Source: Stakelama marina (GTDB taxonomy: Bacteria; Pseudomonadota; Alphaproteobacteria; Sphingomonadales; Sphingomonadaceae). Taken from it: a stretch of 64,000 nt of DNA. Both the position numbers and the translations under genes were made by a program. Of the stretch, positions 16,215-24,337 are shown one piece after another (position 1 is the first letter of the stretch; every line of letters begins with the position of its first letter). The notes beneath the pieces were generated by a model. The model had not been told where the DNA came from. It saw only the letters and a program-made list of their open reading frames with translations, and searched no databases. The DNA is taken from contig NZ_JAGRQC010000001.1 of the NCBI RefSeq assembly GCF_018122655.1, positions 434,001 to 498,000 of the forward strand, read 5' to 3'.

Positions 16215-17555
16215 TTACAGTCCGAATGGATAGGTTTCGGGGGCGCCGCGCGGATGTTCGCGGCCGAGCGGGGTGACGGCACGGGTTTCTTCGAACCACA
16301 CCATCGCGTCGAATTGTTCGGCGAGCACCGCCTGGAAATAGTGGCTCGCATACTCGGTCTCGGGCCGATAGATCACTCCGATCGCGCGCTCGAGCAGCGG
16401 CTCGCGAAGCTGTTCGCGAAGATGGTGCCGGCCGGGTTCGCGCCAGTCGGTCAGCGAGCGGGCAAGGCCGGTCCGCCGGAATGCCGCTTCATAGCTGTCG
16501 TCACGCGCGGGGCGGACGCGCTTGATCTCCATGTCGCCGTCCCAGTTGCTCGCCGCCGCAACGGTGCCGCGATCGGTGCCGAAACCGATCGAGACCGCTT
16601 CGCCGCCATGCGCCATGCGCGCCAGTTCGCCGATGTTGAATTCGCCCTGCCAGCCCATCGCGGTCGCAGCGGCGTTGCCGACATGGCTGTTATGCGCCCA
16701 GACGACGGCCTTTGCCCCGTCGCCGCGATGCGCGAGCAGCGCCTGGAGCGTGCCGAACATGTGCCGGTCGCGCAGATTCCAGCTTTCCGCCCCGCCGCGG
16801 TACATCGCGCGGTAATAGCGTTCGGCGGCGCGCACGATGCGCGCATTCTGGACCGCGTCGAACCAGCGTTCCCCGTCATTCGCAAGATATTCGAGCCGCT
16901 TGACGAGAAGCTCGCGAAGCTGCGCGACGACCGCATCCTCGCAGGCCGAACTGCCCGAAGAGATCGCTGCGCGGCCATATCCGGCGGGATCGTCCTGCCA
17001 GGGCGTCAGGCAGCCATAGCGCTGCCGCGCCCGTGCCGCCGCATCGGGATCGACGCCGTCGAGATACGTCAGCACGGCATGGATCGACTCGCTGAGCGAA
17101 TAAACGTCGAGGCCGTGAAACGAGGCGCGGTCCTGCTCGGCAAGCTTCTCATTATGTCCGCGCAGCCAGTCGGCGAACTGCAGCACCTCGATATTGCGCC
17201 ACATCCAGGTCGGAAAACGGACGAAGCTGTCGCCCCGACGCGGGCGCAGCGCCTGATGCCGGACATAATCGTCGATCCGCGCGGCATCGGGCCAGTCGGC
17301 TTCTACCGCGACGATGGAAAAGCCGTGGCGTTCGATCAGGCGGCGCGTGATGGCGGAGCGCGCGCGGTAGAATTCGGACGTGCCGTGCGTCGCTTCGCCG
17401 AGCAGCACCACCCGGGCATCGCCATAGCGATCGAAAAAGGCGCCGAACGCATCATGGTCGTCGGGATGGGGCAGCGGCTCCGCTTCCGCGCGCAGCAGGT
17501 TGACCATCGCGTCGGATGGACCGCGCTTTTCGGTCAGCTGTTCGATATAGCTCAT
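16215..17555 (-). CDS. erythromycin esterase-fold family protein
   Basis: A 446-residue protein of the EreA/EreB-like superfamily. The conserved catalytic-type residues lie in LLGEATHGTSEFY (E54, H57), VAVEADWPD (about 85) and WAHNSHVGNA (about 290). The start at 17555 follows GGAGAT with seven-base spacing; the longer frame upstream has no such signal. Despite the name, most family members in environmental bacteria have no shown macrolide activity. Its operon partners (hydrolase, phosphoribosyltransferase) suggest a metabolic or stress role. A motif copy lies 83 bases upstream. Confidence 0.87.
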   Translation of the reverse strand: MSYIEQLTEKRGPSDAMVNLLRAEAEPLPHPDDHDAFGAFFDRYGDARVVLLGEATHGTSEFYRARSAITRRLIERHGFSIVAVEADWPDAARIDDYVRHQALRPRRGDSFVRFPTWMWRNIEVLQFADWLRGHNEKLAEQDRASFHGLDVYSLSESIHAVLTYLDGVDPDAAARARQRYGCLTPWQDDPAGYGRAAISSGSSACEDAVVAQLRELLVKRLEYLANDGERWFDAVQNARIVRAAERYYRAMYRGGAESWNLRDRHMFGTLQALLAHRGDGAKAVVWAHNSHVGNAAATAMGWQGEFNIGELARMAHGGEAVSIGFGTDRGTVAAASNWDGDMEIKRVRPARDDSYEAAFRRTGLARSLTDWREPGRHHLREQLREPLLERAIGVIYRPETEYASHYFQAVLAEQFDAMVWFEETRAVTPLGREHPRGAPETYPFGL

Positions 17556-17638
17556 CGGCCGATCTCCGGTTTGTCGCGGCAAGTGGCCCGCGCTCGGACG
17601 GCATTGTCGAAGCTTCGCCCAGCTTGTCGGCGCGATCA

Positions 17639-17654
17639 CTTCGCAATGTTACGG
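17639..17654 (-). promoter_or_regulatory. island motif copy upstream of the erythromycin-esterase-like operon
   Basis: CCGTAACATTGCGAAG on the minus strand, 83 bases before the start at 17555. It keeps CCGTA-CATT-C (11 of 16 matches to the best copy). Confidence 0.5.
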
Positions 17655-17678
17655 AACCGGCGGGGAAGGGCGGGGCGA

Positions 17679-18671
17679 TCAATCGGGAATCAGCACCGCG
17701 GCCCCCGACAGCGCACCGTCGCGCACCGCCTGAACGGCTTCGTTCGCCGCCGACAAAGGAAAGGTCGTCACGGTCGTCGCGACCGGGATCTGACCCGCCA
17801 GCGTGAAGAAGTGGCGGCCGTCGTCGCGCGTCAGGTTGGCGACCGAACGAACCACGCGTTCGCCCCACAGATTGGCATAGGGAAAGGATGGGATGTCGCT
17901 CATATGGATGCCCGCGCACACCACGGTCCCGCCCTTTCGCACCGCCTTCAATGCTGCCGGGACCAGGGCTCCGACCGGTGCGAACAGGATCGCCGCGTCC
18001 AACTCCTGCGGCGGAACTTCGTCCGATCCACCCGCCCAGCGGCACCCCAGCGCGCGGGCGAAATCCTGTCCCTGTTCGTCACCGGGACGGGTCAGCGCGA
18101 AGACGTCGCAGCCTTCCCATATGGCGGCCTGTGCGACGATATGCGCCGCTGCGCCGAAACCGTACAAGCCCAGCCGCGATCCGTTTCCGGCCATGCGCAG
18201 GGACCGGTGGCCGATTAGCCCGGCGCACAGCAGCGGTGCCGCATGAACGTCGTCGAACGCGTCGGGAATGGGAAAGCAGAAACGCGCATCGGCGACGATA
18301 TGGGTGGCATAGCCCCCATCGCGCGTTGCGCCGGTGAACTGCGGATGATCGCAAAGATTTTCCTGCCCGGCCTCGCAGTAGAAACAATCGCCGCAGGTCG
18401 ATGCGAGCCAGGGAACGCCGATGCGTTCGCCGATCTCGCGACCCGATACGCCTTCGCCCATCGCCACCACGCGGCCGACGACCTCGTGCCCCGGGATGAC
18501 GGGAAGGTTTGCGGGCACGTCGCCGTCGATCACGTGCAGATCGGTACGGCAGACACCGCACGCCGCCACCTCGATCAGCACTTCGCCATGGCCCGGCTCC
18601 GGAATGGCGCGTTCGACCGGGCGCAGCGCCGCGCCGACCCGGTCAAGCTGCATCGCTCGCATCTTCGGCAT
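17679..18671 (-). CDS. zinc-dependent alcohol dehydrogenase family protein
   Basis: A 330-residue medium-chain dehydrogenase distinct from the one at 12774. Catalytic-zinc residues lie in AACGVCRTDLHV (C38/C41) and GHE (H62). A full structural-zinc loop is present: C93, C96, C99 and C107 (C-x2-C-x2-C-x7-C). The nucleotide-binding segment LGLYGFGAAAH is near residue 168. It resembles the AdhA-type alcohol dehydrogenases found beside universal stress genes in other bacteria. The best copy of the island motif lies 60 bases upstream. It is divergent from the receiver-like gene. Confidence 0.92.
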   Translation of the reverse strand: MPKMRAMQLDRVGAALRPVERAIPEPGHGEVLIEVAACGVCRTDLHVIDGDVPANLPVIPGHEVVGRVVAMGEGVSGREIGERIGVPWLASTCGDCFYCEAGQENLCDHPQFTGATRDGGYATHIVADARFCFPIPDAFDDVHAAPLLCAGLIGHRSLRMAGNGSRLGLYGFGAAAHIVAQAAIWEGCDVFALTRPGDEQGQDFARALGCRWAGGSDEVPPQELDAAILFAPVGALVPAALKAVRKGGTVVCAGIHMSDIPSFPYANLWGERVVRSVANLTRDDGRHFFTLAGQIPVATTVTTFPLSAANEAVQAVRDGALSGAAVLIPD

Positions 18672-18731
18672 GTCCGATCCTCGTCAGCCCATGAGGGCGT
18701 GCAACCCTAGGCCCGTCGCAGAACCGCCGGG

Positions 18732-18747
18732 ATCGGTAATGCTACGG
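18732..18747 (-). promoter_or_regulatory. island motif, reference copy, upstream of the AdhA-like gene
   Basis: CCGTAGCATTACCGAT followed by CCC, on the minus strand, 60 bases before the dehydrogenase start. It reads as an imperfect inverted repeat with half-site about CCGTAA. The copies at 2392-2407 (14 of 16) and 23003-23018 (13 of 16) are the closest relatives in the window. Confidence 0.6.
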
Positions 18748-18754
18748 TGCGGCT

Positions 18755-18770
18755 CCGTACAATTGCGGAG
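18755..18770 (+). promoter_or_regulatory. island motif copy upstream of the receiver-like gene
   Basis: CCGTACAATTGCGGAG on the plus strand, 57 bases before the receiver-like ATG and seven bases from the oppositely oriented copy at 18732-18747. With the preceding CT it forms a perfect five-base palindrome, CTCCG/CGGAG. Confidence 0.55.
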
Positions 18771-18827
18771 AGCCATCTTTCTTCGCGGTCCTGCACAACA
18801 GTCGGGCACGAGTCGACGGAGGACAGA

Positions 18828-19193
18828 ATGAGTCACGCGTTGGTCATCGACGGCAACAGGGAAGTCAGCCGCGTCATTACCGACCAGCTGTGCGCGCTTG
18901 GATTCAAGAGCATCGCGCACGCCTGGACCGAGGAGGAAGCGGTGGAGGCCGCCGACATTCGCGAGCCCGACCTGGTCGTCGTCGGCGATCAGATTATCGA
19001 AGGCTCCGCAATCGATGCCGGTCGCCGGATCGCCCAGCGCCACGACGTTCCGATGCTGCTCGTCACCGGCGACGCCGCGCGCGTGAAAAAGTCGTTGCCA
19101 GCCGGCGCGCATATCGACGGCCCGTTCAAGATGGATGCCATGCGAGACGCGGTGGAGCGTTCGAGACAGGTAGGATCGAACGACAGCTTCTAG
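18828..19193 (+). CDS. degenerate response-regulator receiver-like protein
   Basis: A 121-residue stand-alone protein with the receiver fold pattern. The start at 18828 follows GGAGGACAG. Key positions are altered: the N-terminal acidic pair is D8-G9, the acceptor position after PDLVVV is G53 with an aspartate only at 54, and the conserved lysine before the proline at 99 is replaced (DGPFK). The switch threonine is kept (LLVTGD, T80). It has no output domain. It may act as a phosphorylation-independent or altered partner protein. DUF302 follows 36 bases later in the same direction. Confidence 0.75.
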   Translation: MSHALVIDGNREVSRVITDQLCALGFKSIAHAWTEEEAVEAADIREPDLVVVGDQIIEGSAIDAGRRIAQRHDVPMLLVTGDAARVKKSLPAGAHIDGPFKMDAMRDAVERSRQVGSNDSF

Positions 19194-19229
19194 GCGTTCG
19201 GGCTCCGTATCAGCCAAGGAGACCGTCGC

Positions 19230-19619
19230 ATGAGTTTTTACATCGCTACCACGCTGCCGCTGTCGCTCGACGATGCCGAGGCCCGCGTCGAGGCGGCGCT
19301 GAAGGACGAAGGGTTCGGCGTGCTGACGCGGATCGATATCGCCGCCACGCTGAAGGAAAAGATCGGCGCCGATTTCCAGCCTTACCGGATTCTCGGCGCG
19401 TGCAATCCCAAGCTTGCGCATGAGGCGCTTCAGATCGAAGACAAGGTCGGCACGATGCTGCCCTGCAACGTCATCGTTCAGCAGAAAAAGGAGGGCGAGA
19501 CAGAGGTTGCCGCGGTCGATCCGGTGGCGTCGATGCAGGCGATCGACAATCCCGATCTTGCAAAGGCGGCCGATCAGGTGCGCGCCAAGCTGCAACGCGT
19601 GATCGACAGCCTGGCTTAG
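19230..19619 (+). CDS. DUF302 domain-containing protein
   Basis: A 129-residue soluble protein with the DUF302 pattern: DAEARVEAALKDEGFGVLTRIDIAATLKEK..., then a conserved IL-GACNP near residue 55 and LPCNVIVQ near residue 80. The function of DUF302 is not established. It is preceded by AAGGAGACCGTCGC and lies 36 bases after the receiver-like gene, probably in one transcript. Its stop overlaps the stop of the convergent PfkB gene. Confidence 0.88.
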   Translation: MSFYIATTLPLSLDDAEARVEAALKDEGFGVLTRIDIAATLKEKIGADFQPYRILGACNPKLAHEALQIEDKVGTMLPCNVIVQQKKEGETEVAAVDPVASMQAIDNPDLAKAADQVRAKLQRVIDSLA

Positions 19620-20545
19620 GCCGGCGACTTCAGTTCGGTATATAGCCGTTCGACATCGGCGCGGCGCGCAAGGTCGGTGCCGGGGGTCAGCAGTGCGGCT
19701 GCCCCCGCCGCAACGCCATAGCGCGCCGCGGCATCGAGCTCCCAACCGCGAGACAGTGCCAGCACCAGCGCCGCGACCATCGTGTCACCGGCGCCGATCC
19801 CGCTGACCGTGCGCACCTGTGGCGCGGCAATTTGCTGCGCAGCATTTTCGGTCACGAGCAGCGCCCCCGCCGCGCCCAGCGAAAGCAATATCGCGTGCGC
19901 TCCATGCGAGCGCAGCATCGCGCGCGCCGCCGTAATGCGCGTCTCGGTGTCGGGCAGGGCGTGTCCGGCAATCGCCTCGAGCTCGCTCAGGCTCGGTTTG
20001 ACCAGCCATGCGCCAAGCGCTGAAGCCTCGACCAGTCCGGCTCCCGAACTGTCGAGGATGGCGCGGCAATCGTTCGCGGTGCACCATGTCCTCAATCGCG
20101 CGAAAAAATCGTTTCCGACGCCGGGCGGCAGGCTGCCGCTGACGACGAGGTAGGACGCTTTCGGAGACAGGCCGTCGATCCGCTCGATCAGCGATCGCTG
20201 CGCAGCAATATCGACGTCGGGTCCCGGCAGGACGAAGCGATATTGCCTGCCGGTATCGGCTTCGGTGATGGCGAAGCTTTCGCGTGTCAGCCCCGAAATC
20301 GCGACGGTCGCGAACGGCACCGAAGCTTCGTCGAGAAGCCGCTCGATCATGTCTCCGGCCGGGCCGCCCGCCGGAAAGACCGCGCACGCCTCTCCGCCCA
20401 TTTCGATCACCGCGCGCGCGACATTGATTCCTCCGCCGCCCGCATCGTGCAGCGGGGGCGTGCAGCGCAACTTGTGCGTCGGGCGAACGACCGGCGTTGT
20501 CGAAGCGATGTCGAGCGCCGGGTTGAGCGTCAGCGTCGCGATCAC
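19616..20545 (-). CDS. PfkB-family sugar-phosphate kinase (1-phosphofructokinase-like)
   Basis: A 309-residue ribokinase-superfamily kinase. It begins with GTG at 20545, whose GTGA overlaps the PEP synthase stop, giving the family N-terminus IATLTLNPALDIA. The sugar-binding segment is GGGGINVARAVIEMGGEA and the catalytic aspartate lies in GAGDTMVAAL near the C-terminus. Such enzymes phosphorylate fructose 1-phosphate, fructose 6-phosphate or tagatose 6-phosphate; the substrate is not decided by sequence here. Translational coupling to PEP synthase is unusual, since the two would act in opposite directions of central metabolism. Confidence 0.88.
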   Translation of the reverse strand: MIATLTLNPALDIASTTPVVRPTHKLRCTPPLHDAGGGGINVARAVIEMGGEACAVFPAGGPAGDMIERLLDEASVPFATVAISGLTRESFAITEADTGRQYRFVLPGPDVDIAAQRSLIERIDGLSPKASYLVVSGSLPPGVGNDFFARLRTWCTANDCRAILDSSGAGLVEASALGAWLVKPSLSELEAIAGHALPDTETRITAARAMLRSHGAHAILLSLGAAGALLVTENAAQQIAAPQVRTVSGIGAGDTMVAALVLALSRGWELDAAARYGVAAGAAALLTPGTDLARRADVERLYTELKSPA

Positions 20546-22968
20546 GCCGCCGCGACGTCCCGGGCGGATTCGACCTTGGCGAGATGGCGCAGTGTCGTCA
20601 CGAAGCTGTCGGGGTTCAGCGAGATGCTGTCGATGCCATGTTCGACCAGCATTGCTGCGAATTCGGGATAGTTGCTCGGCGCCTGGCCGCATATCCCGAC
20701 CTTCGCCCCGCATTCATGCGCCCTCGCGATCAGGCTGGCGATGCTGCGCGTAACCGCCGGGTCGCGCTCATCGAACAACGGCGCGAGCAGATCGGAATCG
20801 CGGTCGATGCCCAGGGTCAGTTGCGTCAGGTCATTCGACCCGATCGAAAAGCCGTCGAACCGCTTCGCAAATTCCTCGGCAAGCACGATATTGGCGGGTA
20901 TTTCGGCCATGACATAGACCTGAAGCCCCTTGTCGCCGCGCGCCAGCCCGTTTTTCGACATTTCGGCGAGTACCTTGTCGGCTTCGCCCAGCGTCCGGCA
21001 AAACGGGACCATCACCACGACATTGGTAAAGCCCATCGTTTCGCGAACGCGTTTCAACGCCGCGCACTCGAGCGCAAATCCCTCGCGATAGCGCTCGTGA
21101 TAATAACGAGAGGCGCCGCGAAAGCCGATCATCGGATTCGCTTCGCGCTCCTCGAAATCGGCGCCGCCCAGCAGGTGCGCATATTCGTTGCTCTTAAAGT
21201 CGCTCAGGCGGACGATCACCGGATGCGGGTGATAGGCCGACGCGATGCGCGCGATGCCCTGCGCCAGTGTATCGACGAAATAATCCTTCGGATCGGCGAA
21301 GCCGCGCGTGCGCTCTGCAATGGCGCTCCGCGTGGCGGCGTCCTCGACGCGCTCGGGATGGACGAGTGCCATGGGATGCACGCGGATCAGCGTGCCGATG
21401 ATGAACTCCATGCGGGCGAGGCCGATCCCCTTTGCCGGCAGCCGCCACCAACGGAACGCGGCCGACGGACTGGCGATGTTGACCATCAGTTTTGTGGCGG
21501 TGTCGGGCAGTGTGCCGATATCGATATCTTCATGGCTGAAGGGCAGCGCGCCGCGATAGAGCTTGCCGCGATCGCCCTCGGCGCAGGACAGGGTCAGCAC
21601 TTCGCCTGGCTTTACGATATGCGTCGCGTTGCTCGTGCCGACCACCGCGGGCACGCCCAGTTCGCGCGCGACGATGGCGGCATGGCTCGTCGGGCCGCCA
21701 TGGTCGGTGACGATCCCTTTCGCGCGGCGCATTGCCGGCACCCAGTCCGGGTCGGTCGTCGCGGCGATCATGATCGCACCTTCGGGAAAGGCGGCGAGGT
21801 CGTCGGTCGAATGGACGACATAGGCGGGCCCGCTCGCGATGCTGTCGCCTACCGCCGCTCCGCTGGCGACGGGCGTTGCCTCCGCGTCGAGCCGCCAGTT
21901 GCGCAGCACCGTGTTCGACCGCGTGGACTGGACGGTTTCGGGACGCGCCTGGACGATGAACAGCTTGCCGGTTTCGCCGTCCTTGGCCCATTCCATGTCC
22001 ATCGGTCGCCCGTAATGCGCTTCGATCGCCGCGGCCCAGCGCGCAAGCAGCAGAACCTCGTCGTCATCGAGAACCAGCGCGCGGCGTTCACTTGTGGTCG
22101 TGGCGACGAGCGAGGTCCGCGCGCTGCCGCCGCTCCCGTAAACGAGCTTCTGCGCCTTCTCGCCCAGCTCCTTGCCGACGATGGGACTGTATGCGCCATC
22201 GTCCAGCAGCGGTTTGAACACCATATACCGATCGGGATCGACGCTTCCCTGAACCACGGTTTCACCCAGCCCCCAGGCGGCGCTGATGACGACCGTTCGG
22301 GGAAATCCGCTATCGGGATCGATGGAGAACATCACCCCCGATCCGGCAAGGTCTGACCGCACCATCGCCTGAATGCCGATCGACAGTGCGACGTCGAGAT
22401 GGTCGAAGCCCTTGGCCTCGCGATAGGCAATGGCGCGGTCCGTGAACAGCGAGGCATAGCAGCGCCGGCAAGCATCGATCAGCGCGCGCTCGCCGACGAT
22501 GTTGAGAAAGGTTTCCTGTTGCCCGGCGAAGCTCGCATCGGGCAGGTCTTCCGCCGTCGCGCTAGACCGGACGGCAACCGCCGCTTCTGCCTTGCCGACG
22601 CGTTCGGACAGCCGGCGATAGCCCTGGGCGACCGCATCGGTGAGCGCGGCGGGAAGCTCTGCCTCCAGAAACAGGCGGCGGACTGCTTCGCCGGTTTCTT
22701 CCAGCGTGCTGCTCTTGCTGCGATAGGCCGCCATTGCGGCTTTCAGCGGTGCTTCGATGCCTGCGTCGCGAACGAAGGCGCGATACGCGTCCGCCGTCGT
22801 GGCGAAACCGGGCGGTACCGCGATCCCCTTTGGCGTGAGCGCCGAAATCATCTCGCCCAGCGAAGCGTTCTTGCCGCCGACGACGGGCACATCGGTGACG
22901 CGCAAATCCTCGAACCAGCGGACCGGAGCGGCGGTGACGGCGGGTTCGGCAACAGCTTGATCGTCCAT
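20542..22968 (-). CDS. ppsA: phosphoenolpyruvate synthase
   Basis: An 808-residue enzyme making PEP from pyruvate and ATP, releasing AMP and phosphate. Order: N-terminal ATP-grasp domain (VVGGKNASLGEM near residue 25; VRSSATAEDLPDASFAGQQ near 125), the swivelling domain with phosphohistidine in GGPTSHAAI (about H429), and the C-terminal PEP-binding barrel ending with KVGICGQAPSNYPEF. The start at 22968 follows GAGGG. PfkB is coupled downstream. A motif copy lies 34 bases upstream. In this island the enzyme may supply PEP during energy stress; that role is inferred. Confidence 0.95.
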   Translation of the reverse strand: MDDQAVAEPAVTAAPVRWFEDLRVTDVPVVGGKNASLGEMISALTPKGIAVPPGFATTADAYRAFVRDAGIEAPLKAAMAAYRSKSSTLEETGEAVRRLFLEAELPAALTDAVAQGYRRLSERVGKAEAAVAVRSSATAEDLPDASFAGQQETFLNIVGERALIDACRRCYASLFTDRAIAYREAKGFDHLDVALSIGIQAMVRSDLAGSGVMFSIDPDSGFPRTVVISAAWGLGETVVQGSVDPDRYMVFKPLLDDGAYSPIVGKELGEKAQKLVYGSGGSARTSLVATTTSERRALVLDDDEVLLLARWAAAIEAHYGRPMDMEWAKDGETGKLFIVQARPETVQSTRSNTVLRNWRLDAEATPVASGAAVGDSIASGPAYVVHSTDDLAAFPEGAIMIAATTDPDWVPAMRRAKGIVTDHGGPTSHAAIVARELGVPAVVGTSNATHIVKPGEVLTLSCAEGDRGKLYRGALPFSHEDIDIGTLPDTATKLMVNIASPSAAFRWWRLPAKGIGLARMEFIIGTLIRVHPMALVHPERVEDAATRSAIAERTRGFADPKDYFVDTLAQGIARIASAYHPHPVIVRLSDFKSNEYAHLLGGADFEEREANPMIGFRGASRYYHERYREGFALECAALKRVRETMGFTNVVVMVPFCRTLGEADKVLAEMSKNGLARGDKGLQVYVMAEIPANIVLAEEFAKRFDGFSIGSNDLTQLTLGIDRDSDLLAPLFDERDPAVTRSIASLIARAHECGAKVGICGQAPSNYPEFAAMLVEHGIDSISLNPDSFVTTLRHLAKVESARDVAAA

Positions 22969-23002
22969 GCGCGCACCCTCTCGCAGCGACCGTTCGTGTG
23001 AT

Positions 23003-23018
23003 ATTGGGAAAGCTACGG
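23003..23018 (-). promoter_or_regulatory. island motif copy upstream of ppsA
   Basis: CCGTAGCTTTCCCAAT on the minus strand, 34 bases before the ppsA start and before the stop of the upstream glycosidase gene. It matches 13 of 16 bases of the best copy. Confidence 0.55.
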
Positions 23019-23029
23019 ACCCCGCCGGG

Positions 23030-24337
23030 TCAAGCCATGGTTGCAAGCAGTTCGTCGATCGACAGGCTGGCAAAGGTCGTCAGCGTGTCGGCAATGCCAT
23101 AGGGCAGGATCAGCGTCCGGCCATGAACCAGCCCGCCGCAGCTATAGACGACGTTGGGGACATAGCCGTTCCGCGCCCGGGACGATGGCGTCAGGATCGG
23201 CGACCGCGTGCGCGCCAGCAGCTTGGAAGGGTCGTCACGATCGAGCAGACACGCGCCGATACAGTAATTGCGTACCGCGCCGACCCCGTGCGTCAGCACC
23301 AGCCAGCCCTCGTCGATTTCCAGCGGTGCGCCGCAATTGCCGATCTGGATGAACTCCCACGGCCATCGCGGGCGGATGATCGCGGCGCCGCTTTCCCAGT
23401 GATACAGGTCGCTCGACCGCAGCAGCCAGATATTCTCATGGTCCTGCCGTCCCAGCATGGCGTAATAGCCGTCGAGCCGACGCGGGAAGAGCGCCATTCC
23501 CTTTGTCGGCGCGTATTTTCCGCCCAGCGCCTGCAGCTCGAAGGTGCGAAAATCGGTGGTGCGCAGCACTTCCTGCCGGATCGTCTCGCCGCCTACTGCG
23601 GTATAGGTGCCCAGATGGACGGTCTGGCAGTCGTCATCGGTAAAGGGCGTCAGGCGCAGGTCTTCCAGCCCGTGCCGCCGGTGCCAGGTAAAGGGGAAGA
23701 TCACGATGGCCGACAGGTCGTCGGTATCGCCGAACGACAGGCGTAGCCCCGGATCGTCCGGCGTTCCCCCGGGCACCAGCTCGATCTGCGGCGACACCGC
23801 GCGCTCGCTCGGCGGATCGAGCGTGATGGCGCCGCCCTTCGCGATGATGCCGCTCTGGAAGATGATCGACGAGACATGGCCTTCGCCGACCGCGCGCAGC
23901 GACATCAGGAAACGCAACTCGCCGGGTTCGACGCCCTTCTGTTCGGGATGGGCGACGATCGAGGGGTTGAACAGCGCCGCTGCCTCGAACGAATATTCCT
24001 CGCTGAAATACGCGCCGATCAGGCGGCGCCGCACCGGGTCGAGCGTGCCGCCGTCTTCGTCCGGCGGCACGACCTCGTGAAAACGCCGGTCGAGCACAGC
24101 GGCGACATTGTCGTGCCGGTGCGCCAGGCGGCGTTCGATACGCGCGAGCTCGCGCTTGACCTCGGCGACGGGAAGCGACTGGATGCGGGCAATGACATCG
24201 CCCTCGCGGGATGCCGTGGCGCCTTCTGCCGCGAATGGATTTTCGGCCGGGATAAACGGACGCAAGACCGTGCGACCGGGGCTCGCTCGCCGCATCGCGC
24301 CATGATGCCTGACCGTAATATGGCCATGTTTCGTCAT
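23030..24337 (-). CDS. GH130-like glycosidase/phosphorylase family protein
   Basis: A 435-residue protein of the GH130-type five-bladed propeller family (beta-mannoside phosphorylases and relatives). Recognisable parts are the N-terminal RRASPGRTVLRPFIPAENPF, FNPSIVAHPEQKG, and AVGEGHVSSIIFQSG, GAPLEIDEGWLVLTHGVGAV and NGYVPNVVYSCGGLVHG further on. The ATG at 24337 overlaps the AI-2E family stop (ATGA). GH130 enzymes cleave or phosphorolyse beta-1,2- or beta-1,4-linked mannosides; the real substrate here is unknown. No signal peptide is seen, so it should be cytoplasmic. Confidence 0.8.
   Translation of the reverse strand: MTKHGHITVRHHGAMRRASPGRTVLRPFIPAENPFAAEGATASREGDVIARIQSLPVAEVKRELARIERRLAHRHDNVAAVLDRRFHEVVPPDEDGGTLDPVRRRLIGAYFSEEYSFEAAALFNPSIVAHPEQKGVEPGELRFLMSLRAVGEGHVSSIIFQSGIIAKGGAITLDPPSERAVSPQIELVPGGTPDDPGLRLSFGDTDDLSAIVIFPFTWHRRHGLEDLRLTPFTDDDCQTVHLGTYTAVGGETIRQEVLRTTDFRTFELQALGGKYAPTKGMALFPRRLDGYYAMLGRQDHENIWLLRSSDLYHWESGAAIIRPRWPWEFIQIGNCGAPLEIDEGWLVLTHGVGAVRNYCIGACLLDRDDPSKLLARTRSPILTPSSRARNGYVPNVVYSCGGLVHGRTLILPYGIADTLTTFASLSIDELLATMA

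Noticed and set aside
16215-17555. Reading the erythromycin-esterase-like gene as a macrolide resistance determinant
   Set aside because: The family is broad, most members are chromosomal with unknown substrates, and there is no mobile or resistance context here.
15444-18218. A 924-codon open frame on the plus strand over the esterase/hydrolase/dehydrogenase genes
   Set aside because: It is rich in Arg, Gly and His, matches no family, and runs antisense to four recognisable genes; it arises from GC-rich codon bias.
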